DNA from: Sulfurimonas sp.
Lineage (GTDB): Bacteria > Campylobacterota > Campylobacteria > Campylobacterales > Sulfurimonadaceae
Reading direction: 5' to 3'
Length of the DNA: 21,389 nucleotides
NCBI GenBank assembly: GCA_030673275.1
Contig: DAOVJL010000001.1
Location: 1 to 21,389, forward strand
The notes under the pieces were generated by a model. It searched no databases, was not told the origin of the DNA, and saw only the letters and a program-made list of their open reading frames with translations. Position 1 is the stretch's first letter. Each line of letters starts with the position of its first letter. Positions 1 through 6,714 of this stretch are shown here, piece by piece. Made by a program: the position numbers and the translations under genes.

Positions 1-119
1 ATGAAGAAAGTGCTGTAACAAATGCTTCAAAAATGATTGACAATAAAGACGTAGATGCAGTATGCTTGAATATTTTAAAAGACTCTTCAAGCTTTGGCAG
101 CGATACAAACACTATAGAT
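1..119. repeat. Direct repeat copy A (identical to 418-536)
   Basis: Read base by base, 1-119 equals 418-536 without mismatch, and identity breaks at 120 (g) versus 537 (t). The left limit cannot be known because the window starts here. The offset is 417 bases (139 codons), so the coaBC frame is kept through both copies. Confidence 0.97.
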
Positions 120-626
120 GTAAAGAGTTCAGATGAGATGCTTGAATATCTAACTGACTCTATTCGCGTTGCTAAAAAAGGAAAACTCTCTAAGGCAACT
201 CTTATGAGAGATGAGCAGATTCACTTGATTCAAAAGAGGCCATATCTCTTTATGGCAGCTGCAATAAGTGATTATATACCTGCCTTTGCACAAGAGGGGA
301 AACTAAAAAAAGAAGCACTTGGCAATAAGTGGGATTTAAAACTGAAACAAAATATAGATATTTTGGGTTCTATTGATAAAACGGATATAACAACTATTGG
401 TTTTAAAGCAGAGATGGATGAAGAAAGTGCTGTAACAAATGCTTCAAAAATGATTGACAATAAAGACGTAGATGCAGTATGCTTGAATATTTTAAAAGAC
501 TCTTCAAGCTTTGGCAGCGATACAAACACTATAGATTTTATACTTCCAGATAGAATAGAATCAATCCCTTTAGCAGACAAGCTCAGTGTATCATTTGATA
601 TCCTAGAGCATGCAAAGAGTTTATAA
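1..626 (+). CDS. coaBC: Phosphopantothenoylcysteine synthetase/decarboxylase, C-terminal part, with internal duplication (5' partial)
   Basis: The reading frame is open from base 3 and runs off the left edge, so the CoaC decarboxylase half and the start lie outside the window. What is seen matches the CoaB synthetase domain, which joins cysteine to 4'-phosphopantothenate in coenzyme A synthesis. Family landmarks are the MAAAISDYIPAF segment, the K-x-L-K-QNIDIL segment, IGFKAEMDE and DAVCLNILKDSSSFGSDTN. The last two lie in or beside sequence that occurs twice: bases 1-119 are identical to 418-536. The first copy joins directly to VKSSDEML, a segment that normally precedes the AAAISDY block, so the order is out of place for a normal CoaB. 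The offset of 417 bases keeps frame. This is either a real in-frame duplication or a contig-edge artefact. The gene is followed at once by uppS. Family assignment is confident; integrity of the gene is not. Confidence 0.85.
   Translation, partial: EESAVTNASKMIDNKDVDAVCLNILKDSSSFGSDTNTIDVKSSDEMLEYLTDSIRVAKKGKLSKATLMRDEQIHLIQKRPYLFMAAAISDYIPAFAQEGKLKKEALGNKWDLKLKQNIDILGSIDKTDITTIGFKAEMDEESAVTNASKMIDNKDVDAVCLNILKDSSSFGSDTNTIDFILPDRIESIPLADKLSVSFDILEHAKSL
418..536. repeat. Direct repeat copy B (identical to 1-119)
   Basis: Second copy of the 119-base repeat, in the position expected for a normal CoaB domain: it follows the IGFKAEM segment and continues into FILPDRIES. This copy is therefore the native one, and the copy at the window start is the displaced one. 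Confidence 0.97.
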
Positions 627-630
627 GCAT

Positions 631-1308
631 ATGAATAGAGCAAGACATATAGCAATAATTATGGACGGCAATGGTCGTTGGGCTGAGCTTAAAGACAAAA
701 AAAGAGTAAAAGGTCATGAAGCTGGAGGAAGAGTTGTTAAAGAGATTACAACTTACTGCTCAAATAACAAAGATATTGAGAGATTAACACTTTATGCTTT
801 TTCAACAGAAAACTGGAAAAGACCTCGCTTAGAAGTTGAATTTTTAATGAAGCTTTTAGAGAAATATCTAAAAGATGAACTGGAAAATTATATCAAAAAC
901 AATATTCGTTTTGAACCTATTGGTGATCTGAGAGCATTCTCAAAATCCCTGCGAAAAACTATTCAAAATATTCAAGAAAAAACTGCTCACTGTGATGGTT
1001 TGGTTCAATCACTTGCACTTAACTATGGTGCACAAGATGAGATATTAAGAGCCCTTAACAGTATTAAAAATAGTGAAAAAGATATAACAGAAGCTATGCT
1101 CTCAAATGCTCTTGATTGTAAACACAGTGTTGATTTACTGATTAGAACAGGCGGAGATCACAGACTGTCCAACTTTTTGCTATGGCAAGCTGCTTATGCA
1201 GAACTTTTTTTTACAGATACTCTATGGCCGGATTTTACGACAAATGAACTGGAAAAAATTATAAAAGATTTTAAAAAGATTGAAAGAAGATTCGGAGGGC
1301 TAAAATAA
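631..1308 (+). CDS. uppS: Isoprenyl transferase (undecaprenyl diphosphate synthase)
   Basis: Cis-prenyltransferase that extends farnesyl diphosphate with isopentenyl diphosphate to make the C55 lipid carrier for peptidoglycan and O-antigen synthesis. The 225-aa product has the whole family signature: MDGNGRWAE near the N-terminus (with the catalytic Asp), the GHEAGG segment, FSTENWKRP, and the C-terminal block LLIRTGGDHRLSNFLLWQ followed by AYAELFFTDTLWPDF. I chose the ATG at 631 because the family motif starts a few residues later (MNRARHIAIIMDGN). The upstream in-frame ATG at 610 would add seven residues and overlap the end of coaBC. Its stop codon overlaps the next start (TAATG), which indicates translational coupling with the prepilin peptidase. 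Confidence 0.95.
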   Translation: MNRARHIAIIMDGNGRWAELKDKKRVKGHEAGGRVVKEITTYCSNNKDIERLTLYAFSTENWKRPRLEVEFLMKLLEKYLKDELENYIKNNIRFEPIGDLRAFSKSLRKTIQNIQEKTAHCDGLVQSLALNYGAQDEILRALNSIKNSEKDITEAMLSNALDCKHSVDLLIRTGGDHRLSNFLLWQAAYAELFFTDTLWPDFTTNELEKIIKDFKKIERRFGGLK

Positions 1309-2123
1309 TGGAACTTATTATTGCTTTTATACTCGGTGTACTTATTGGTTCATTTTTAAATGTTGTTATACTTCGTATTCCTAAAGATGAAAGCATAATT
1401 TTTGGCGGCTCTCACTGCACGACATGTGGTGAAAATTTAAAACCTTGGCATAACATACCCCTGTTTTCATGGATATTTTTAAGAGGAAAATGCTCTTTTT
1501 GTAATGCAAAAATATCGGTACAATATCCATTGATTGAACTTGCCTCCGGTCTGATTTTTTTAATATTAGCAAATAAGTTTGGACTTAGTTATCCTGTTAT
1601 TTTTATAGCGTTTAGCTTTTTTATGCTTCTTGCACTCTCTGTTATTGACTTTAGATATAAAATGATTCCGGATTCTCTTAATCTCCTAGCTATGTTTTTT
1701 GCAATAATAGGAGCTTGGAGTCTACAGGGAATTTTTACAAACTTTCAAAATGCAATACTTTTTGCCGGTGGATTTACTCTGCTTAGATTTGCAATGTCTT
1801 ACATGCTAACATCATCTGCACATAGGCACTCGAACAAAACGATAACACCTTGGACTAAAAATTATCATACATACCCTTTCATAGAAGCAATGGGTGAAGG
1901 TGATATTATGGTAGCTGCAACAATGGGAGCCCTTCTTGGAGTAAAACTCACACTTACAGCTATCTTTTTATCGGCTCTCTTAGCACTACCTGTTATGCTC
2001 GTACTTACTAGAAATTCTAAGGAGCATATAACTGTTCCTTTTGTGCCATTTTTAGCTTTAGCTACATTTATAGTATATATCTTTGACAGCCCTATTATGG
2101 CCTATATCGAGGCAAATTACTGA
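1308..2123 (+). CDS. pilD: Prepilin peptidase / N-methyltransferase (A24 family)
   Basis: Inner-membrane aspartyl protease that cleaves and N-methylates type IV pilin-like or type II secretion pseudopilin leaders. The 271-aa product shows the two-domain form. The N-terminal segment GSFLNVVILRIP is followed by a zinc-binding loop with C37-x2-C40 and C62-x2-C65 and the PWHNIPLFSW motif. The membrane protease domain has the catalytic aspartates D114 (VIDFRYKMIPD) and D198 (GEGD). About seven to eight hydrophobic segments are visible. Start and stop overlap both neighbours by one base (TAATG upstream, TGATG downstream), so it sits inside one transcription unit with uppS and the LptF/G-type gene. 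The pilin substrates are not in this window. Confidence 0.93.
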   Translation: MELIIAFILGVLIGSFLNVVILRIPKDESIIFGGSHCTTCGENLKPWHNIPLFSWIFLRGKCSFCNAKISVQYPLIELASGLIFLILANKFGLSYPVIFIAFSFFMLLALSVIDFRYKMIPDSLNLLAMFFAIIGAWSLQGIFTNFQNAILFAGGFTLLRFAMSYMLTSSAHRHSNKTITPWTKNYHTYPFIEAMGEGDIMVAATMGALLGVKLTLTAIFLSALLALPVMLVLTRNSKEHITVPFVPFLALATFIVYIFDSPIMAYIEANY

Positions 2124-3142
2124 TGAATATTCTACAAAAATATATAAAAGAATCTCTTTGGATTATATTTATATCAATATTTTTACCGCTTTTTTCTATT
2201 GCTTCTGTAGTTTTTCTTATCAAATTAGCTACTTATACAGCAGTTATACAACTCTCTTTATGGGAAATGGCCAAACTTTTTTTCTTTATAGTACCTGAGC
2301 TTCTTTTTTATACACTGCCAATCTCATTTTTTGTAGCTGCAACGTTAACACTGTTTAAATTATCAAATGATAATGAAATTGTTGTTCTTTTTGCGCTGGG
2401 TATTCACCCTAAACTTATATTAAAAACACTATTCACACCTGCTCTGTTCCTCTCTACTATTCTTTTATTTAACTTTTTTGTACTATTTCCACATGCCAAG
2501 GTTTTATCCAGTAACTTTATATCTTATAAAAAAAGTGAAGCAAAGTTTAATCTATCTGCTTCTGAGTTTGGACATAAGTTTGGAGAGTGGTTACTCTATA
2601 TTGGTAAAGATAATGGCAATGAAACCTACTCTGATGTAATTCTTTTTAATAAAAATCAAGAAGAAGAGGTTCTAATAGGAGCAAAAAAGGCAGAGATAAT
2701 AAATGAGTCTGGAATTTTACGACTTAAACTAAGTTCTGGAGAGGGGTACAGCTACTCTAAAGAAAAATTTACTCAGATTGATTTTGAGACAATGTATATC
2801 AATAATACCATGCAAACTGATCTTCATAAATATAAAACACCTATGGAGTATTGGTTGCCTGAGACAGCATCAAAGAAAAGAACCAGAATGTTAATTACAG
2901 ATATTTTATTTAGTATTTTCCCTGTATTAAGCCTGTTCTTAATAGCAAGTATAGGGATAGTCCACGCCAGACATCAAAAAGGAAAAGTCTATCTGTTTCT
3001 ATTTTCAGGAATTTTAATTTATGATACTCTTGCTTTAGTTCTGCAACCAGCTTTATCTTTTTACACCATTCCTGTTTTAATTATCGGTTGGACAGTTGCC
3101 ACATATATAATTTATCAAAAATATATAGTTTCCAAGTTCTAA
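2123..3142 (+). CDS. LptF/LptG family permease (YjgP/YjgQ)
   Basis: Membrane subunit of the Lpt ABC exporter that lifts lipopolysaccharide from the inner membrane toward the periplasmic bridge. The 339-aa protein has the expected plan: about three N-terminal membrane helices (roughly residues 10-115), a periplasmic beta-rich stretch (about 120-250, including the segment FGEWLLYIGKDNG), and three C-terminal helices ending near the last residue. The N-terminus NILQKYIKESLWIIFI is typical of the family. Sequence alone does not tell me whether this is LptF or LptG, so no symbol is given. It overlaps the peptidase stop by one base and lies six bases before truA. Confidence 0.88.
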   Translation: MNILQKYIKESLWIIFISIFLPLFSIASVVFLIKLATYTAVIQLSLWEMAKLFFFIVPELLFYTLPISFFVAATLTLFKLSNDNEIVVLFALGIHPKLILKTLFTPALFLSTILLFNFFVLFPHAKVLSSNFISYKKSEAKFNLSASEFGHKFGEWLLYIGKDNGNETYSDVILFNKNQEEEVLIGAKKAEIINESGILRLKLSSGEGYSYSKEKFTQIDFETMYINNTMQTDLHKYKTPMEYWLPETASKKRTRMLITDILFSIFPVLSLFLIASIGIVHARHQKGKVYLFLFSGILIYDTLALVLQPALSFYTIPVLIIGWTVATYIIYQKYIVSKF

Positions 3143-3148
3143 TATACA

Positions 3149-3859
3149 ATGCGATGTGCTTTAACTATTGTCTATAACGGTACAAACTACCTTGGCTCAC
3201 AAACACAAAAAAGCTCACCAAATACAATAATAGGGAACTTAGAGCATGTTCTGCGTGAAATAAACATAGACACAAAAGTTATTGCAAGCGGAAGAACAGA
3301 CAAGGGCGTTCATGCTACCGGACAAGTTTGCCATATTGATCTGCCTGAGTTTTGGAGTGACCTTAAAAAGCTAAAAAAAACTTTAAACGAGATGCTTCCA
3401 AAATCTATACATGTTAAAAATATAAAAGAAGTAGCTAATGATTTTCATGCAAGATACAGTGCCAAAAAACGGCTTTATAGATATATAATAAAAGAGGGAG
3501 AAAGTAACCCTTTTGAGGATGACTTTATAACTTTTTTAGATACTGTGGACTTTGAGACTGTAAAGAAAAATATAAAGCTGTTTCGTGGAGACTTTGACTT
3601 CAAATATTTTATGAAAAGAGGAAGTGACATTAACTCTACATGTAGAACCGTTTTCAAAGCTTTTGCGTATAAGTATAATGGTTATATAATCCTAAATTTC
3701 GAGGCAAATGGGTTTTTAAGAAGTCAAATCAGACTAATGGTTGGGGCACTACTAGCTTTAAACTCCAGTGAAATTTTAGAGCAACTAGAGTGTAAGAAAA
3801 ACCATAAGATAAAACCTGCTAAATGCAATGGTCTCTACTTAGCTAAAATCACATATTAA
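3149..3859 (+). CDS. truA: tRNA pseudouridine synthase A
   Basis: Converts uridines 38-40 of the anticodon arm of tRNAs to pseudouridine. The 236-aa product begins with the family strand LTIVYNGTNYLGSQTQ. It carries the catalytic aspartate D51 in SGRTDKGVHATGQ, followed by the segments FHARYSAKKRLYRYII and FLRSQIRLMVGALL, all standard for TruA. Length is slightly short, as usual in this phylum. The six-base gap from the permease suggests the same operon. It is the last gene of that operon: its stop is one base from the stop of the convergent ydcF-type gene, leaving no room for a separate terminator. Confidence 0.95.
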   Translation: MRCALTIVYNGTNYLGSQTQKSSPNTIIGNLEHVLREINIDTKVIASGRTDKGVHATGQVCHIDLPEFWSDLKKLKKTLNEMLPKSIHVKNIKEVANDFHARYSAKKRLYRYIIKEGESNPFEDDFITFLDTVDFETVKKNIKLFRGDFDFKYFMKRGSDINSTCRTVFKAFAYKYNGYIILNFEANGFLRSQIRLMVGALLALNSSEILEQLECKKNHKIKPAKCNGLYLAKITY

Positions 3860-3860
3860 C

Positions 3861-4598
3861 TTACTCTTTAATCTTTGCCCACAAAATTCCAATATATTCA
3901 TGCATTGCCATTCTAGAGTTTTCCAATGAACCGATACCAGGTGCATAAAAATAGCTACTTAGCTCTCTTTTATGAAAGTCTGTTGGAGCAGGAATCGGAT
4001 TTAATCCAAGAGATTTAAAGAGCTTCATAGACCTTGGCATATGTGTTGCTGATGTCACTAGAACAAAAGGCTCATCTCCTAACAAACTTTTAGTAAAAAT
4101 GGCTTCCTCTTTTGTATCCTTAGATTTGCCATTAATAATAATGTTTTCCTCTTTTACACCCAGTGCTATTGCCAAGTTGGCATTCATTTGAGCATTTGTT
4201 ATATTTGTTTTTCCCTCATAACCTGTAAAGATGATTTTAGAGCCATATATCTTTTTATGAATTATCACGCCCTCTAAAACTCTTTTACTAAATACTTGAG
4301 AAGATAGTGGTTGAGACTCATCTGTATTGTGTCCAGACCCTAGTACATGTATATATTTTATATCCTGTTTATAATCATACTTAGGGTACTGATTTTCTAG
4401 ATTTTTAACTAAAAAGTTAGAAAATGGTCCATATGAAAACAGCAGTAAAAATCCTAGTGATAAAGTAAGAAACAGTTTTGCCAAACTATTTTTATTTCTA
4501 TACAGAAAGTAAATTCCAAAAACAAAAAGCGCTAATATTATCCCTAAAGGTTCAACAAAAAAAGTTATAAACTTCTTTAAAATAAATCCTAATTCCAT
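3861..4598 (-). CDS. YdcF family protein (DUF218, ElyC/SanA-like)
   Basis: The 245-aa product has two N-terminal membrane segments (about residues 8-30 and 37-58) followed by a DUF218 domain. Visible family motifs are YIHVLGSGHN, the SxVFSKRVLEGVIIHKK helix, KSKDTKEEA, and FVLVTSATHMPRSMKLFKSLGLNPIPAPTDF. Members such as ElyC and SanA affect envelope integrity and peptidoglycan precursor metabolism in E. coli, but their reaction is not firmly known, so the role here is only inferred to be in the envelope. Its ATG overlaps the stop of the upstream alpha/beta hydrolase by one base, so the two are co-translated. It ends one base from the convergent truA stop. Confidence 0.85.
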   Translation of the reverse strand: MELGFILKKFITFFVEPLGIILALFVFGIYFLYRNKNSLAKLFLTLSLGFLLLFSYGPFSNFLVKNLENQYPKYDYKQDIKYIHVLGSGHNTDESQPLSSQVFSKRVLEGVIIHKKIYGSKIIFTGYEGKTNITNAQMNANLAIALGVKEENIIINGKSKDTKEEAIFTKSLLGDEPFVLVTSATHMPRSMKLFKSLGLNPIPAPTDFHKRELSSYFYAPGIGSLENSRMAMHEYIGILWAKIKE

Positions 4599-5380
4599 TA
4601 TTTAATTACCTCATTTATATACTTTACTACCTCTTTATCAAAAAGCAGTTCACCATGTGACAGATCTTCGAGCTCTTTGTATAGTGTTAAATTCTTCACA
4701 TGTTGTTTTAAATTTCTAGCATTTTTTATATACGTCACTTCATCTTTTTTACTAGCAAAAATATAAGTCTTGGCATCAACCTTTTTTACAAGTTTAATTT
4801 TATCAAATTTATATCTTGATAGCCATCTCATATTAAATCCATACTTCTCTTTCATAAGAAGCGGGATAGAATCAAAGGGACCTACTAAAAAGAGTCCTAA
4901 GACACTTATTTTACTCGCAACATATGAAGCGATACTAGAACCTAATGAAAAACCTAAGACATAAAAATCACCATAATTTTTTTGGACAATCTCTGCTACT
5001 TTAAGTCCATCTTTAAAAATATTTTTCTCATTTATAGTTCCATCACTTTTGCCATATGATCTGTAATTAAAAGTAATTATTCTAGTGTGTGGAAACGATG
5101 AGGATAGTCTCTTTATTAACCCTACGCTGTCATGCATTTTACCACCAAAGAACAGTAGCGTTGAATCTATGTCAGCTAGTTTTCTGTATAACTCTTTTGG
5201 TTCATACACAACGCCTTCAAGCTCAACTCCATCATCTGTAACTATACTTAATATTTCAAAATCATCATCCAGCTCTTCTTCTCGATGATAGGTTGGTGAA
5301 AACACCATAAAATACTGCCAATGATAAAATACAAAAGCTAAAATGGCAAATGTAAAAAACAAAAAAATCATATAAATCAT
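4598..5380 (-). CDS. Membrane-anchored alpha/beta hydrolase
   Basis: A 260-aa protein with one N-terminal hydrophobic anchor (about residues 3-27) and an alpha/beta-hydrolase fold resembling the BEM46/YfhR-type serine hydrolases. The nucleophile elbow is GFSLG with Ser145. NYRSYGKSDG lies before it, and SKKDE (probable acid) and LSHGELL (probable His) follow it, so the catalytic triad appears complete. The substrate is unknown. It is the first gene of a two-gene unit with the YdcF-type gene. The start at 5380 is preceded by a weak AAGG about five bases upstream; a second in-frame ATG three codons later is also possible. Confidence 0.8.
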   Translation of the reverse strand: MIYMIFLFFTFAILAFVFYHWQYFMVFSPTYHREEELDDDFEILSIVTDDGVELEGVVYEPKELYRKLADIDSTLLFFGGKMHDSVGLIKRLSSSFPHTRIITFNYRSYGKSDGTINEKNIFKDGLKVAEIVQKNYGDFYVLGFSLGSSIASYVASKISVLGLFLVGPFDSIPLLMKEKYGFNMRWLSRYKFDKIKLVKKVDAKTYIFASKKDEVTYIKNARNLKQHVKNLTLYKELEDLSHGELLFDKEVVKYINEVIK

Positions 5381-5461
5381 CAGGTACCTTTAATTGCTAC
5401 GAATTATAATATGATTTGGATAAGAGTTATATAAGCTGACACTTGTAAGATAAAGTAAGAT

Positions 5462-5491
5462 GCCTTAGACTATCAAGAGATAGTTTAAGGC
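5462..5491 (-). terminator. Strong hairpin downstream of the small repeat-protein gene; candidate terminator
   Basis: GCCTTAGACTATC (5462-5474) and GATAGTTTAAGGC (5479-5491) pair over 13 positions with one G-U wobble and an AAGA loop. The hairpin begins 19 bases after the stop of the minus-strand gene ending at 5510. On the minus strand it is followed by a moderately U-rich stretch without a clean T run, so termination is plausible but imperfect. Confidence 0.55.
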
Positions 5492-5509
5492 GAGTGAAGG
5501 ATAAGAAAA

Positions 5510-5806
5510 CTATCTACCTATTACCGGTAAACTGCTAATCTTATCATAGTGTGAAATATGCATACTATCTACTTTTCCTGTTTTTTCGATAGAGTGCGTA
5601 TTCAAAAAATTACCTATTACCGGTAATTTATTTATTTCCCTATAATGTGAATTTTTCACATCGTATGATTCCTGTTTTGTTGAAAGAAAATTTCCAATAA
5701 CTGGCATATTGTCTATTTTCTCATAGTGAGTCATACTATTTGCATTACACATACTAGATGTTAGTGCAACAACAATAATTGATATTGATAGAATTTTTGC
5801 GTTCAT
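5510..5806 (-). CDS. Small exported protein with three HY-x-(K/E)I-x2-(L/M)PVIG repeats
   Basis: I do not recognise this 98-aa family. It starts with a clear signal peptide (MNAKILSISIIVVALTSSMCNANS). Three imperfect repeats follow: HYEKIDNMPVIGNFLSTK, HYREINKLPVIGNFLNTH and a final HYDKISSLPVIGR that ends the protein. They are spaced about 30 residues apart with polar linkers. The only cysteine lies in the signal region and the site is not a good lipobox (S-S-M-C). The ATG at 5806 was chosen because AAGGGG stands about eight bases upstream and the signal peptide starts there; the open frame continues upstream without any better start. Two repeats are encoded with an identical palindrome, TTACCGGTAA (5521-5530 and 5617-5626). 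The promoter geometry upstream suggests activation by an FNR-type regulator. The product is probably periplasmic or surface-exposed; function unknown. Confidence 0.8.
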   Translation of the reverse strand: MNAKILSISIIVVALTSSMCNANSMTHYEKIDNMPVIGNFLSTKQESYDVKNSHYREINKLPVIGNFLNTHSIEKTGKVDSMHISHYDKISSLPVIGR

Positions 5807-5880
5807 CCTATACCCCTTTATGTTGTAATTTAACTTTGTGAAGTTTAATGCTTCACAGCTAATACCCCTCCTATTAGCTT
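5807..5880 (-). promoter_or_regulatory. Structured 5' leader of the small repeat-protein gene
   Basis: On the minus strand, the predicted transcript begins near 5880 and immediately forms two hairpins. The first pairs AGCTAATA with TATTAGCT (5857-5864 and 5872-5879, perfect 8 bp) around a GGAGGGG loop. The second pairs GTGAAG with CTTCAC (5838-5843 and 5851-5856). The gene's own ribosome binding site (AAGGGG) and ATG follow. A hairpin at the very 5' end is a known way to stabilise mRNA. The purine loop is Shine-Dalgarno-like and may hold or release a ribosome. Structure is seen; function is inferred. Confidence 0.5.
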
Positions 5881-5886
5881 GGCGAT

Positions 5887-5892
5887 AGTATA
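5887..5892 (-). promoter_or_regulatory. -10 element of the small repeat-protein gene
   Basis: The minus strand reads TATACT, one mismatch from TATAAT. A start site six to seven bases downstream would be about 5880, exactly where the leader hairpin begins. There is no good -35 box; an FNR-type site occupies that place. Confidence 0.55.
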
Positions 5893-5914
5893 GTGTACAT
5901 AAGAAATTCTTATC

Positions 5915-5928
5915 TTGATTCAAATCAA
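5915..5928. promoter_or_regulatory. FNR-type operator (perfect TTGAT-N4-ATCAA)
   Basis: The plus strand reads TTGATTCAAATCAA, a full match to the FNR consensus and also to the TTGA-N6-TCAA core used by CRP/FNR-family regulators. Its centre (5921.5) lies 41.5 bases upstream of the start site predicted from the minus-strand TATACT box, the classic class II activator position. For the divergent plus-strand gene it would sit near -33, over the -35 region, where binding would more likely repress or compete. Confidence 0.72.
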
Positions 5929-5942
5929 TTAAAATTTTATAG

Positions 5943-5948
5943 TATAAT
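5943..5948 (+). promoter_or_regulatory. -10 element for the 5975 gene
   Basis: A perfect TATAAT lies 27 bases before the ATG at 5975. No consensus -35 is seen, as is common in this phylum. The predicted start is about 5955, giving a leader of about 20 bases with AGGA at 5966-5969. Confidence 0.5.
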
Positions 5949-5974
5949 TGCCTATAATTATTAATAGGATTTTT

Positions 5975-6709
5975 ATGCAAACATTTGGGAAATTTTCAAC
6001 AAATATAGATTTAGAGTATATACAAGAGCAGTATATTTATATACAAGAAGATGATGAGATTATAGATATAGACCAACTAGAACAGATGCTTAAAAAAAAG
6101 CGTAAGACGGTAGCAGGAACTATATTTTTATACAATCCGACCATAGCGCCGGTTGGGTATAGAGATGATGCCAGTCTAGAGTCTCAGGGTTATGAGTTTG
6201 ACGGTAGATTCAGTGAATTGGGGTTTGATAAAAATTGCGGGCTGTTCTCATCTGCTATCAAAGATGGTTACAGAGGAAAACTTATCGAGATAAAGTATCT
6301 TTTTTCACTTAATAAGCCCAATATTGAGCCTACTCCTATCTTAGAAGAGTTTGATGCTGACTTAGACAGATATTCTTCTAATCAACTGACTCGTTACGAC
6401 AAAGAGTTGAACTACCAGGATATTCCAAATATTCGTCTGAGCGGTAAGTTTGTTTTCTTTGGTTCTGGAAACAAATACGACAGACATCACAAAGCGATTA
6501 TTATCTATGCGAGAGCACTATCAGAGCATGTACAAAAACTTGGAAAAGAGATAGCATTTATGTATGACAACAACTATGATGCAGATGAAAGTCAGGAAAG
6601 AGCATATTTTCTACCTCCAATAGCAGGCGGAAAACTAAAAGATATAAGAGCAAATGCATTTAAAAAAGCTTTCTCAACAAATCCGCCAACAATAATAAAA
6701 GTAAGTTAA
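5975..6709 (+). CDS. Protein of unknown function (244 aa)
   Basis: I do not recognise this family. The product is a soluble-looking 244-aa protein with no signal peptide or membrane segment. It is acidic in the N-terminal third (QEDDEIIDIDQLEQML). A central region contains GTIFLYNPTIAPVGYRDD, ELGFDKNCGLFSSAIKDGYRGKLIEIKYLF and RLSGKFVFFGSGNKYDRHHKAIIIYARALSEH. The C-terminal third includes IAFMYDNNYDADESQERAYFLPPIAGG. The ATG at 5975 was chosen over an upstream start at 5948 because AGGA stands five bases before it and the TATAAT box would fall inside the longer frame. It is followed after five bases by the ankyrin gene, so the two probably form an operon. It is divergent from the small repeat-protein gene and shares its FNR-type operator. 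Confidence 0.75.
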   Translation: MQTFGKFSTNIDLEYIQEQYIYIQEDDEIIDIDQLEQMLKKKRKTVAGTIFLYNPTIAPVGYRDDASLESQGYEFDGRFSELGFDKNCGLFSSAIKDGYRGKLIEIKYLFSLNKPNIEPTPILEEFDADLDRYSSNQLTRYDKELNYQDIPNIRLSGKFVFFGSGNKYDRHHKAIIIYARALSEHVQKLGKEIAFMYDNNYDADESQERAYFLPPIAGGKLKDIRANAFKKAFSTNPPTIIKVS

Positions 6710-6714
6710 CAAGT

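Noticed and set aside
272..655. Minus-strand 127-aa open frame opposite coaBC
   Set aside because: Shadow of the coaBC/uppS coding frames; no ribosome site and composition of an antisense frame.
5521..5630. TTACCGGTAA palindromes as regulator sites
   Set aside because: Both lie inside the coding sequence at the same place in the protein repeat (Leu-Pro-Val-Ile), so the coding repeat explains them.
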